From JBCFAY01 sp038562375 (GTDB taxonomy: Bacteria; Bacillota; Clostridia; Christensenellales; CAG-138), in contig JBCFAY010000001.1 in NCBI GenBank assembly GCA_038562375.1, forward strand, positions 242,792 through 306,791: a DNA stretch of 64,000 bases. The letters are read 5' to 3'. Shown here piece by piece: positions 27,521 to 36,407 of this stretch (within the stretch, counting starts at the first letter, position 1; each line of letters begins with the position of its first letter). The notes beneath the pieces were generated by a model. It had not been told where the DNA came from and searched no databases. It saw only the letters and a list, made by a program, of their open reading frames with translations. Position numbers and translations under genes: made by a program.

Positions 27521-29069
27521 ACCGGCCGCCCCCTTCTTGCTCTGCTTCGCCCGTGATACCGGCCATGAGCCTGCCCAGCGCCTCGACGGACGCATCCTTT
27601 TGATCCAATATGCCCGAGATGTTCCCATCGAAGAACACCGCGATGCGGTCCGAGAGCATCAGGATCTCCTCAAGCTCCGTCGAGACGATCACGATCGCCG
27701 CGCCGCGCTCGCGCGCCTTGAGTATTTTGCCGTGGATGAACTCGATCGCGCCCACGTCCAGCCCCCGCGTGGGATGCATCGCGAGCAGCACTTTGGGCAC
27801 AGAGCCGAGTTCCCTTGCGAGTATGATCTTCTGGAGATTGCCGCCCGAGAGCTGATCCGCGGTGGTCTTGCGGTAGCTCAGGCGCACGTCGTACTCCCCG
27901 ATCATCCGGTCCGTCTCGCGCCTGACATATTGATTGTCGATCACGCCGTGGCGGGAGACGGGCGGAGCGTCGACGTTTCTTAAAATCATATTGCGGTCGA
28001 TACCGAACCCGCGGACCACGCCCATCTCCTTGCGGTCCTCCGGCACGAACGCGAGCTTTTTCTTGGCGATAACGCCGGGATTCAGATTGGCGATGGATTC
28101 GCCGTCAAGAAACACATCGCCTGATTCGACGCGCCTTAGCCCTGCGAGCGCCTCCATCAGCTCCGTCTGGCCGTTGCCGTCCACGCCCGCGATGCCGAAG
28201 ATCTCGCCTTCGCGCACCGAAAAGCTGATCGACTTGAGCGTGGAGGCCTTGCGCATGCCGCGCACGCACAGGTCCCTGACCTCGAGCATCACATCGCCCG
28301 GCTCACGCGCTTTCTTCTCGACGCGGAACACCACTTCCCTGCCCACCATCTGCCTCGCCAGCTCCGCGGGCGTTGTCTCGCAGGTGTTGAACGCTGCCAC
28401 CATCCTGCCGCGCCGCAGCACCGATACGCGATCGGTCACCTCCATGATCTCCTCGAGCTTATGGGAGATGATGATCACCGATTTCCCCTGCCTCGCAAGG
28501 CTTTTGAGAGTCCCGAACAGCTCGACCATCTCGCTGGGCGTCAAAACGCCCGTGGGTTCGTCGAGTATCAGGATATTCGCGCCGCGGTAGAGCATCTTGA
28601 TGATTTCGACCTGTTGCTTAAGGCCCGTTGACAGATCGCTGATCAATGCGTCGGGGTAGACGGTCAGCACGTGCCGCTTGGCGAGCTGCGCCACCTCGTT
28701 GCGCGCCTTCTTCAAATCCAGGAACGGCTCGCGCGAGGATCTAAGGCCGAGGACGATGTTTTCGAGCACCGTAAACGCGGGGACCAGCATGAAATGCTGG
28801 TGGATCATGCCCACGCCGTGGCGGATCGCCGCGAGCGAATCCTCGATCGCGGCCTCTTTCCCATCGATGAAAATCACGCCCGCGTTGGGCTTGTAAAGCC
28901 CGTAGAGGATGTTCATCAGCGTGGTTTTTCCCGCGCCGTTCTCGCCGAGCAGGCCGTGGATCTCCCCCCTTCGAACGCTCAGGTCGATCCCGTCGTTCGC
29001 CTTGACATCGCCGAAAATCTTGGTAATGCCGCGCATTTCCAATATGTTTTGTACAGCTTGTTCCACCAT
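27498..29069 (-). CDS. BMP-type ABC importer ATP-binding protein (two nucleotide-binding domains)
   Basis: A 523-residue double-ATPase. First domain: GENGAGKTTLMN (Walker A), LSTGLKQQVEI (degenerate signature), ILDEPTGVLTP. Second domain: GVDGNGQTELMEAL (degenerate Walker A), LSGGNLQKIILAREL, and HPTRGLDVGAI. This asymmetry is normal for RbsA/YufO-type importers of sugars and nucleosides. Start at 29069 after TAGGAGCGATC; an ATG five codons upstream has no ribosome binding site. It lies 75 bases after the lipoprotein gene and overlaps the permease gene. Confidence 0.94.
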   Translation of the reverse strand: MVEQAVQNILEMRGITKIFGDVKANDGIDLSVRRGEIHGLLGENGAGKTTLMNILYGLYKPNAGVIFIDGKEAAIEDSLAAIRHGVGMIHQHFMLVPAFTVLENIVLGLRSSREPFLDLKKARNEVAQLAKRHVLTVYPDALISDLSTGLKQQVEIIKMLYRGANILILDEPTGVLTPSEMVELFGTLKSLARQGKSVIIISHKLEEIMEVTDRVSVLRRGRMVAAFNTCETTPAELARQMVGREVVFRVEKKAREPGDVMLEVRDLCVRGMRKASTLKSISFSVREGEIFGIAGVDGNGQTELMEALAGLRRVESGDVFLDGESIANLNPGVIAKKKLAFVPEDRKEMGVVRGFGIDRNMILRNVDAPPVSRHGVIDNQYVRRETDRMIGEYDVRLSYRKTTADQLSGGNLQKIILARELGSVPKVLLAMHPTRGLDVGAIEFIHGKILKARERGAAIVIVSTELEEILMLSDRIAVFFDGNISGILDQKDASVEALGRLMAGITGEAEQEGGGRCAKDHED

Positions 29070-29144
29070 GATCGCTCCTATCAAGATCCCCGGGCGGCAA
29101 GGATACGCGCGGGCGTTTTGCCGCGCGTATCCTCCTTGCGCAGC

Positions 29145-30215
29145 TTACGGATTGTAGACGAGATTCTCAGGAACGCTGAACGTACCGTCGATGATCTCCT
29201 GCTTGCGCTTGTTGAATGCGTCCATCGTCTCCTTGGGAACGAGACTTTCATTGATGTACGGGATCTGGCAGATATTATCCTTTACGCCCGGGCGCCACTG
29301 ATCGCCGAACTGCCCGTTCTCCATCATGCTGATGCAGTTGGCGAGTATCGCCTGAGTGTTGATGAAATAGGTCGCGATCACATGATCGGGGTAGAGTTTT
29401 TCCTGCCCGCTGCCGTTGCCGATGACATACACGCCGCGCCCTACCGCCGCCTCCATCGCGCCGAGACCGGTGTTGCTCGCGGACTGCACGATGATGTCGG
29501 CGCCCGCTTCGATCTGGGCGATGGCCGTCTCCTGCCCCTTGGCGGGATCCGTGAAGGTGCCCGTGATAACGGCCTTCACATCGCAGTTCGGGTCCATATA
29601 CTTCGCGCCCTCGATAAACGCGTTGTAACCGGCGATCTGCGTCGGGTTGGTAGCGCCCGCGATATAGCCGATGCAATGTGTCTTGCTGGTACCGGCCGCA
29701 AGCATGCCGATCAGGTATGTGATCTCCTGGTATTTGGAATCCACAAAGCACACGTTCTTGGGCACAACCGTATCCGCGGCGGGTTTTTTGCCTGTGACGA
29801 AGAAGTAGATGTCGGGATATTCGTCCGCGATGAGCAGCACCGGGTCGCCGAATTCGAAACCGTGCCCGATGATCAGCTCATAGCCTTCGTTGGCGTAGTT
29901 GCGCAGATTCTCTTCGATCGCGGCGGCCTCGACGTTCTCGGTGTAAGCCGTGTCGTGCCCGGCGGCTTTCATGTTCTGCAGCTCAGCGTATGCGATGGCG
30001 CACCATGCCGAGTCGTTGATCGCGCCGGACATCAAAAACCCGATCTTATAGGTCTTTTTCTCATTGCCGGGAGTCGGGTCGGCCTCGGGCGCGCTCGTGG
30101 GAACAGGCTTTTGTGTGGCATCGGCATTCGACGCAGGGGCCTCTTCGCCGACGCAGGCCGCCATCGAGGCCGCCATGAGCAGCGCGAGCGCAAAGGCAAT
30201 CAGTTTTTTGAGCAT
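29145..30215 (-). CDS. BMP family substrate-binding lipoprotein
   Basis: A 356-residue lipoprotein. A signal peptide with lipobox MAAC (Cys near 21) is followed by an acidic/Thr linker and the BMP/Med-type periplasmic-binding fold: YKIGFLMSGAINDSAWCAIAY, GHGFEFGDPVLLIADEYPD, GADIIVQSASNTGLGAMEAA. Known relatives bind purine nucleosides, nucleobases or autoinducer-like ligands. It is the first gene of the locus A operon and is divergent from the XRE-cupin gene at 30478. Start preceded by AAGGAGGAAAC. Confidence 0.94.
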   Translation of the reverse strand: MLKKLIAFALALLMAASMAACVGEEAPASNADATQKPVPTSAPEADPTPGNEKKTYKIGFLMSGAINDSAWCAIAYAELQNMKAAGHDTAYTENVEAAAIEENLRNYANEGYELIIGHGFEFGDPVLLIADEYPDIYFFVTGKKPAADTVVPKNVCFVDSKYQEITYLIGMLAAGTSKTHCIGYIAGATNPTQIAGYNAFIEGAKYMDPNCDVKAVITGTFTDPAKGQETAIAQIEAGADIIVQSASNTGLGAMEAAVGRGVYVIGNGSGQEKLYPDHVIATYFINTQAILANCISMMENGQFGDQWRPGVKDNICQIPYINESLVPKETMDAFNKRKQEIIDGTFSVPENLVYNP

Positions 30216-30477
30216 AAATGTTTCCTCCTTCAGCAGCAGATCATTTTGATGTTTAAAGAAACAACATCGGCAGGGCAGCGGCGTCTCTCCTCTATTGTTA
30301 AGATATATGTCTGTGTTGTAAGAAGGATATCTGTTTTGGCGAAATATTTGATTTTTGCAGCAAAAATCCGGATATTTTTTGCTTTAACAAAAAATATTCG
30401 GGCGATAGGAATGCTGTTACAACCACTTAAATATGCTATACCTAAGTAGTATTTATGCGGAAAGGCGCGAAATCATT
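30216..30477. promoter_or_regulatory. divergent control region of locus A with tandem boxes
   Basis: AT-rich region between the lipoprotein and regulator genes. Two related direct repeats stand out: TCTGTGTTGTAAGAAG (within 30300-30324) and TCTGTTTTGGCGAAAT (30331-30346). Near-copies of both occur in the control region of locus B (46887-46940), so they are good candidates for the binding sites of the paralogous XRE-cupin regulators. No consensus promoter was assigned. Confidence 0.55.
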
Positions 30478-31044
30478 GTGATCGACAAGCAATCCGATAA
30501 GAGCTATCAGCATGTGCGCATACTTCGCAAAGAGAAAAAGATGAGTTTGACCGAACTTGCCGAAAGGTCGGGGCTGTCGATCTCTTTTTTAAGCAATTAT
30601 GAAAACGGCAAAGTCAATATCAGCGTCGCATCGCTCAAGAGGATTTCGGCGGCCATGGGCATCCCCGTTTCCCACCTGCTCACGGACGATCAAAGCAGCG
30701 AGGTGAACGTTGTGCGCGTGAACAACCGCTATGTTCTGCCGCACCACAGGACCGCCTCCGGCATGGCGATGGTCGAGTATCTCACGCGAAGCAACAAGAA
30801 CGCGATGCACGTGACCGTCACAAAGCTCCCTCCCCGTTCGGAAACGGGCGATTATACCGCGCATGCCGGAGAAGAGTTCATCTATACGCTGCGCGGCAAA
30901 GCCACCGTTTTGATCAACGATGTGAAATATGTGCTCGAGCCGGGGGATTTCATCTATTATGCCTCAGAAACGCTGCACAAGGTGCTCAATGAACACGACG
31001 AGGAAGTCGAATACCTCCAAAGCAACACCCCTCCCACGTTCTGA
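30478..31044 (+). CDS. XRE-family regulator with C-terminal cupin domain
   Basis: A 188-residue regulator. The helix-turn-helix (MSLTELAERSGLSISFLSNYENG) is followed by a cupin sensor domain (MHVTVTKLPPRSETGDY, HAGEEFIYTLRGKA, LEPGDFIYYASETLHKV). Such proteins usually sense a small molecule in the cupin and control an adjacent catabolic operon. GTG 30478 is preferred because a weak GGAAAGG lies before it. An ATG at 30433 is also in frame. It is divergent from the locus A operon and closely related to the regulator at 47052. Confidence 0.88.
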   Translation: MIDKQSDKSYQHVRILRKEKKMSLTELAERSGLSISFLSNYENGKVNISVASLKRISAAMGIPVSHLLTDDQSSEVNVVRVNNRYVLPHHRTASGMAMVEYLTRSNKNAMHVTVTKLPPRSETGDYTAHAGEEFIYTLRGKATVLINDVKYVLEPGDFIYYASETLHKVLNEHDEEVEYLQSNTPPTF

Positions 31045-31128
31045 TCGCGCCGCAATCACAACGGATCGTGCGTGGTATACAGGCTTTTTATTCGAGGGCG
31101 GATGCTGCCGATTCTGTTTGCGCCATGC

Positions 31129-31755
31129 TCAGTCGATCATCACAAGGCCGAGCGCCATGAGGTGCGGCACCTTCTCGGGCGTAGAAGTACTCCCCGCGGG
31201 AATGATGTCCCACCCGACGTTCCTTGCCATCCGCATGGCCCACATGCCGCAACCCTCCATAGAGCCGCGGCTTTTGAGCGGAAACCTGCACTTTCCCCCC
31301 GGCTTGATGGCGGAACACTCGACCTCCGAACAATAGAGCTTCTTGCAGGATCCGTTGGCAAAGCCCAAGGCAAGCTCATACCCGTCCCGAAACGCGGCGG
31401 ATTCGATCCGGCAGACCGCTTCATGCATGAGCTTCTGAGTACTTAGCGCCTTGATGGGCACGCCGTCGGCGGCGGGCTTTTTCAAATAGTCTTCGGAATC
31501 GAACCGCTGCATCAGAAAAATGCCGTAGCGAAAACGTTCCATGCACCCGCGGATAAAATCGAGCGGCGGCGCAAACGGGGGGCAGTTCCCGCACGCGCCG
31601 AAGTTTGCACAGCGCGGATAGCTGCATTTGAGTCGGACGCGCTCGTCTATGAGCACATCCGACGCTCTGATGACCTTTGCATCGCTGATCCCCAAATCGA
31701 GAGCCAATCGCACGTAGGCATTGAGCGAAGCGTTCAGTTTTTCATTCTGATCCAT
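31129..31755 (-). CDS. DUF2284 cysteine-rich metal-binding protein
   Basis: A 208-residue cytosolic protein. Cysteine clusters: CSYPRCANFGACGNCPPFAPP near residues 40-60 and, in the C-terminal half, CKKLYCSEVECSAIKPGGKC and EGCGMWA. This pattern marks the DUF2284 predicted metal- or Fe-S-binding family, of unknown function. Start at ATG 31755, about 11 bases after GGAGG; a TTG one codon earlier is also possible. It converges on the locus A regulator. Next to it on the right is the scar of a lost permease gene, so it may once have belonged to a transporter operon. Confidence 0.75.
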   Translation of the reverse strand: MDQNEKLNASLNAYVRLALDLGISDAKVIRASDVLIDERVRLKCSYPRCANFGACGNCPPFAPPLDFIRGCMERFRYGIFLMQRFDSEDYLKKPAADGVPIKALSTQKLMHEAVCRIESAAFRDGYELALGFANGSCKKLYCSEVECSAIKPGGKCRFPLKSRGSMEGCGMWAMRMARNVGWDIIPAGSTSTPEKVPHLMALGLVMID

Positions 31756-31829
31756 CAATTCTTTTGCCTCCATCGTTTAAACAGGGGCTACTTATCAAGT
31801 AGAAAAGTATCCCCGGATCATCGCGCATA

Positions 31830-32060
31830 TTAAAGCGCGGTTATAAAATCCTTTTTGAAGAAGAAATTATTTACTCGTTTGTACGGCACGCCAAGGTCGG
31901 CCGGGCGAACGTTTCCGCTCTTGAGCGAGGTGGCAACCAGGGCGACAACCGCCGGAGCGTAGGAAACATCAGCAGGAATTGATACGGTATCCCCTCGGTC
32001 GATGCCTGAACGACCAGCGCTGCAGCCTCAAGGCAATCGAAGAGCAGAATTCCGATTCGT
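31830..32060 (-). pseudogene. 3' remnant of a BMP-type ABC permease gene
   Basis: The minus strand encodes LEAAALVVQASTEGIPYQF and LLM, aligning with the C-terminal region of the two intact second permeases (ALGFSVPYQFLIMLPY and AAGTGIPYQFAAMIPY). After a frameshift near 31965 the other frame continues SGNVRPADLGVPYKR, matching their conserved ends (NVKGPAFTGKPYIKE, VQPPASSGVPYVKE). Everything upstream is missing. It lies at the left boundary of the AT-rich block and looks like a scar of replacement of an older transporter. Confidence 0.65.
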
Positions 32061-32200
32061 ATTTGCTTCGGGTTACATCTACCGAAGCTTTTATCCACTA
32101 TCAGTATTGACGATGGCAAGCATAATTTTTTTATCAACATCCTGCTAAACTTGAAACCACAAGCAGGTGCAACCTTTAAAGATACTCTTCATGTACTATA

Positions 32201-34438
32201 CTATTTATAAATAGCCTTTAAAATCTTATCCGGCAATAGTGGCAGTTCTGTCAGCTCTGTTTCCAATGCATCATTAACTGCATTTACAATAGCAGGAGCA
32301 ACAGGTACGATAGCAGCCTCCCCTATGCTTTTAGCACCAAAGGGACCACCTTCTTCATATGCTTCAACAAAATGTATCGTTATCTTAGGCATATCCCTGG
32401 CTTTAGGCATATGATATTTCTTAAAACTAGCATTTTTAGGAACACCTTTTTCATCCAGCTGCAGTCCTTCAAAAAGAGCCATACCTAACCCCATAAGAAT
32501 GGCTCCCTCTATTTGTCCTTCTAACAGCAGGGGGTTTAGAGCTGTTCCTACATCACATACAGCCACATAGTCTTCGACTTTAATTTCTCCGGTGAACTTA
32601 TCTACTTGTACTCCGGCAAAATGGGCCCCATAAGAACCAGCGTTTCGGGGTGAATCGTAGGATAGTGTTTCAATTAGTTTTACTCTTTTTACTTGATATG
32701 CATAACAAGCGATTCCTTTTTTATCTATTTTGGCTTTATTATCTTTGGTCTTAAAAACTTCGTCCTCCAAAATAATTTCCTCTGCAGATACCCCGAATAC
32801 CTCCGAAGCTATTCGTATCATGGTATTTTTCATTCTTTGGGCAACCTCAGCGACTGCTGCTCCGCCAACCCAAGTGTTTCTGCTGGAACCAGCCCCTCTA
32901 TCGTAAAGCCCGCTAAAGGTATCCGTATGGGTAAGTGCTAAAGCTTCCATGGGCATATCCAGGATATCTGCTGCAATTTGTTTTAAAACTGTATATGTAC
33001 CGGCTCCATGATCTGATATGCCCGTTCTTAAAAGCATGCTTCCATCTTCATTTAATGCCAAGGAGACCACAGTTATATCTGGCGCAGGGGCCACTCCATT
33101 GCCATGGATGGTAGTTGCTACGCCATAACCATAAGCATAACGCTCTGTATTAAGGCTTTTTTGCCTTGTTCTTTTCTCTTTCCAGTTGAATAACTGATTG
33201 CCTTTTTGCAAACAGTCTTTTATTCTGGCATTACCCAAACTACGTTGATCAGTGGGATCGATGCCGTAGGGTTCTACCAAATTATTCATTCGGAATTCCA
33301 CTGGGTCCATATTTAGCTCTTTGGCTGCTTTATTAACCAGAAGTTCCAATGCGTAAAATAATGCCGGAGAGCCATAACCCCGCATAGCGCCGCCTAATTG
33401 GGTGTTGGTGTAGGCGGGTTGCCCAACAAATCGCATATTGGGAATTTGGTAAAGCTTAAACATTTTACTGCACATGCTGCCTTGTACATTTGTGGTGTCT
33501 CCACAATAAGGGCCTGTATTTATTATAGCTTTTAAGTCAAGAGCAGTAATTTTTCCCTGCTCGTTTATGCCCATTTTACCGTAGAACTTCGTAGCATGTC
33601 TGGTAAAGGTGGAAACCATGGATTCCTTCCGGTCATAACGAATTTGAACATGTCGTCCTGTTTTTTGTGCTAGTAGAACAGCTATGGCCTCAATCATCAA
33701 GCCTTCTTTACTCCCAAAGCTACCACCCATACTGGTGCCATGCACATGTATTTTACTGTAAGGGATGTTGAATATTTTCCCCAGCATGATCTGGGTACGG
33801 AATGGGGCGCGCTGTGGTTCCCAAATAGAGATTTCGCCTTCTCTTGATGAGTGAGCTATACATATGTGGGGTTCGATGGCACCATGATGAACCATGGCTG
33901 TAGATACGGTATTCTGTGTGACATGATATGAGTCATTCAAAGCCTGGTCTACATCTCCACAGGCTTTGATCTGTTCTCTAACTAGATTCCCTTCGGGGTA
34001 AAGGGGATAGGCGTTTTCTTTCAGAGCTTCTTCTGGATCAAATATGGCGGGTAGTTCTTCATATTCAACGTTGATAAGGCTTACTGCTTTCCGAGCAATC
34101 TCTTCTGTATCTGCAGCCACAGCAGCCACTCTATCTCCGACATAACGTACAACTTTATCCAGGACACGCTCTGTTGCAGGCTTATCATCATTGATCCACT
34201 GCATGTTTCTGTTATATAAAACATCGGGCGCATCTTTATATGTCACAACAGCCCTTACTCCAAGCAGTTGCTCAGCCTGAATCGTATCAATAAGTTTAAT
34301 TTTAGCATGGGCCACGGGACTGGTCAGGATCTTTCCATAAAGCATATTCGAAAAGAAAAGATCATCTGCATAAATCATTTCCCCAGTTACTTTCTCTTTC
34401 GCATCAAATATTGGTTGTGGTTTTCCGATGTGTCTCAT
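32201..34438 (-). CDS. xanthine-dehydrogenase-family molybdenum hydroxylase, large subunit
   Basis: A 745-residue molybdopterin-binding subunit. Landmarks: GKPQPIFDAKEKVTGEMIYADD at the start, GTSMGGSFGSKEG (cofactor contact), LGGAMRGYGSPA (the arginine/phenylalanine loop region) and GPFGAKSIGEAA with the catalytic glutamate near 707. Family members hydroxylate N-heterocycles such as xanthine, purine or nicotinate. The residues seen do not decide which. Start after AGGAGGTAAAAG. It follows the 2Fe-2S subunit by three bases. No FAD subunit gene adjoins. It is the last gene of the AT-rich part of locus B. Confidence 0.92.
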   Translation of the reverse strand: MRHIGKPQPIFDAKEKVTGEMIYADDLFFSNMLYGKILTSPVAHAKIKLIDTIQAEQLLGVRAVVTYKDAPDVLYNRNMQWINDDKPATERVLDKVVRYVGDRVAAVAADTEEIARKAVSLINVEYEELPAIFDPEEALKENAYPLYPEGNLVREQIKACGDVDQALNDSYHVTQNTVSTAMVHHGAIEPHICIAHSSREGEISIWEPQRAPFRTQIMLGKIFNIPYSKIHVHGTSMGGSFGSKEGLMIEAIAVLLAQKTGRHVQIRYDRKESMVSTFTRHATKFYGKMGINEQGKITALDLKAIINTGPYCGDTTNVQGSMCSKMFKLYQIPNMRFVGQPAYTNTQLGGAMRGYGSPALFYALELLVNKAAKELNMDPVEFRMNNLVEPYGIDPTDQRSLGNARIKDCLQKGNQLFNWKEKRTRQKSLNTERYAYGYGVATTIHGNGVAPAPDITVVSLALNEDGSMLLRTGISDHGAGTYTVLKQIAADILDMPMEALALTHTDTFSGLYDRGAGSSRNTWVGGAAVAEVAQRMKNTMIRIASEVFGVSAEEIILEDEVFKTKDNKAKIDKKGIACYAYQVKRVKLIETLSYDSPRNAGSYGAHFAGVQVDKFTGEIKVEDYVAVCDVGTALNPLLLEGQIEGAILMGLGMALFEGLQLDEKGVPKNASFKKYHMPKARDMPKITIHFVEAYEEGGPFGAKSIGEAAIVPVAPAIVNAVNDALETELTELPLLPDKILKAIYK

Positions 34439-34441
34439 CTT

Positions 34442-34912
34442 TTACCTCCTATCCCACTTCTTTGCTGCCAGTTGAATAGCGTCAATGATCTTCTTATATC
34501 CGGTACAGCGGCAAAGATTATTGTCCAGCGCTTCTACGATTTCATTTTCAGTAGGATGGGGCTTTTGGTTTAGAAGGGCTAAGGCTGTAATGACCATGCC
34601 AGGTGTGCAATACCCGCATTGAATTGCACCGGCTTCAACAAAAGCTTCTTGTACCGGATGCAGTTTATCCCTCTGACTCAAACCTTCAATGGTTGTGATT
34701 TTTTTATTCTTTAGGTTTTTTGCCAATAGGGTACAGGAGTTTTTTGCTATTCCCTCTATGAGTACTTTGCAGGCGCCACAATCCCCTGTTCCGCAGCCAT
34801 ACTTCGTTCCGGTTAGATGCAGCACATCTCTTAATACATACAGCAATGTCCAATTATCCTGAATCCCTAATGTATACTTTTTCCTATTAATTTCCAACAT
34901 GATTTTTTTCAT
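34442..34912 (-). CDS. molybdenum hydroxylase 2Fe-2S subunit
   Basis: A 156-residue electron-transfer subunit with both expected clusters: plant-type ferredoxin cysteines at 40, 45, 48 and 60 (CGTGDCGAC) and the helical-domain cysteines at 99, 102, 134 and 136 (CGYC, CRCTGY). It passes electrons from the Mo site of the large subunit encoded next. ATG 34912 was chosen; a GTG three codons earlier abuts AAGGGC too closely. The usual third, FAD-binding subunit (CoxM/NdhF type) is not encoded here. Confidence 0.93.
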   Translation of the reverse strand: MKKIMLEINRKKYTLGIQDNWTLLYVLRDVLHLTGTKYGCGTGDCGACKVLIEGIAKNSCTLLAKNLKNKKITTIEGLSQRDKLHPVQEAFVEAGAIQCGYCTPGMVITALALLNQKPHPTENEIVEALDNNLCRCTGYKKIIDAIQLAAKKWDRR

Positions 34913-35126
34913 AGTTAACACGCCCTTATTTCCAAATTAATCATAACATGCAAAACTACTTGCATAGGTTATAAAGCTTCATGGGCATGTTTCAAAGTAG
35001 AAGCCCATATATTCTACCCGCCAATAACGAATTTTTATTCCCTGTACATTCTGCCTTTGGCTTAGAATTAAGCGCCGGATTGACCGGCGCTTAATCCCTT
35101 TAGTTACTTTGATTGATGTCCCTAGC

Positions 35127-36242
35127 TTACTGAACTTGCGGAATTTGACTTGCATCAGTAATATGGGGGCCAACGTCTATAACACCGTCTTTAATTGCTT
35201 TCTCAACTTTTTTCACATATTCCCAAATATCTGCAGGTACATCTTCCTTCCAGTGTCCTTGTAGATCAACATATCTTATTCCGCCAGATTGAATATCTAC
35301 TGTGTACACTTTCACTTCAAATGGTATGGAGCCTTCCTCAAATGCTTTTATAAGTTGGAAATTCTTTAAACCCAGGTCAACTTCCGTACTTACTGGAATT
35401 ACAGTGGGCGCTTCGTTGTAACGGTTTCTAGTAGCACCCGTAACAATAACACCCGTGCTTTCTTCCGCAGCTTCATAAACGCCACCGACTGCTCCAGCGC
35501 AATGGGCAATCATTGCATCCACTCCCTGATCAATGAAAGTAAGTGCAACTTCTTTCGCTTTTGCAGCATCAGTTACAGTACCTAAATAAGTACCAACAAA
35601 TTCAGCCTCTGGATCAGCATAAGCAACAGCAATCTTACAGCCGTTGAAATTGTTAATGGTGGATGGCTGTTCATTTCCGCCAATAAACCCTATTTTTTTA
35701 GTTTTGGACATTTTAGTAGCGAATATCCCTTCCAAAAATGCTTCTTGAAACGCATTCATATCACAGGAAATCAAGTTGGGTTCCTGAGTAGCAGTGGAAC
35801 TATTAATAATGAACCTTGTTTCCGGGAATTCAGGCGCTACAGCCTTAGCAGCATCCGTATATTGGTTGCCATGGCCTATGACATAATCAAAACCATTTGC
35901 TGCATATTCCCTAAATAGACTTTGCATATCTGACGCTGCAACGTTTGTTACGACACTAATTTCTGCTCCCAATTCCTTTTCAATCATTAGCAAACCATCG
36001 TAAGCCATCGCATTCCAACCGTTGTCATTAATATCACCGCTTGTAAGAAGGCCTACTTTTATTTGTTTCTTTACTTCCGGTGTCGCTGTTGCCTCAGCTG
36101 TTTTTTCCGGTGCAGCTGACTCGGTTTTTTCCGGCTCAGTGGTTTGTGTAACCCCTTGTGCGCATCCTGCCACTAGTGCTAGAATCAGCACTATTGTGAT
36201 AAGAAATAGACCTGTTTTTTTTATAATTGTTTGCCTCTTCAT
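35127..36242 (-). CDS. BMP family substrate-binding lipoprotein (locus B)
   Basis: A 371-residue lipoprotein. Signal peptide with lipobox LVAGC (Cys near 27), then a Thr/Glu/Ala-rich linker and the BMP fold: IKVGLLTSGDINDNGWNAMAY, GHGNQYTDAAKAVAPEFPE, QGVDAMIAHCAGAVGGVYEA. It should deliver the substrate to the permease/ATPase genes at 39218-42770, from which it is separated by the GrdE/GrdB-like pair. Intergenic gaps on both sides exceed 150 bases, so it may have its own promoter. Start after GAGGAGGAAAATGGT. Confidence 0.93.
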   Translation of the reverse strand: MKRQTIIKKTGLFLITIVLILALVAGCAQGVTQTTEPEKTESAAPEKTAEATATPEVKKQIKVGLLTSGDINDNGWNAMAYDGLLMIEKELGAEISVVTNVAASDMQSLFREYAANGFDYVIGHGNQYTDAAKAVAPEFPETRFIINSSTATQEPNLISCDMNAFQEAFLEGIFATKMSKTKKIGFIGGNEQPSTINNFNGCKIAVAYADPEAEFVGTYLGTVTDAAKAKEVALTFIDQGVDAMIAHCAGAVGGVYEAAEESTGVIVTGATRNRYNEAPTVIPVSTEVDLGLKNFQLIKAFEEGSIPFEVKVYTVDIQSGGIRYVDLQGHWKEDVPADIWEYVKKVEKAIKDGVIDVGPHITDASQIPQVQ

Positions 36243-36407
36243 ACCATTTTCCTCCTCATAGTATTTTTATTTTTACTGATTTATAGATCAGTAAAAATCA
36301 TTGTGTACTTGACCAAGTGTGCAAAACAAATCATCTAAACAAATCTCAGGTATTATCGCCTCTGCTCGGTAAAGAATCACAACTAGATATTAACTACAAT
36401 ATCTTTT

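Noticed and set aside
28671..30449. Long plus-strand frame of about 590 codons
   Set aside because: Antisense shadow of the ABC ATPase and BMP lipoprotein genes, composition Arg/Ala/Gly-rich, no ribosome binding site.
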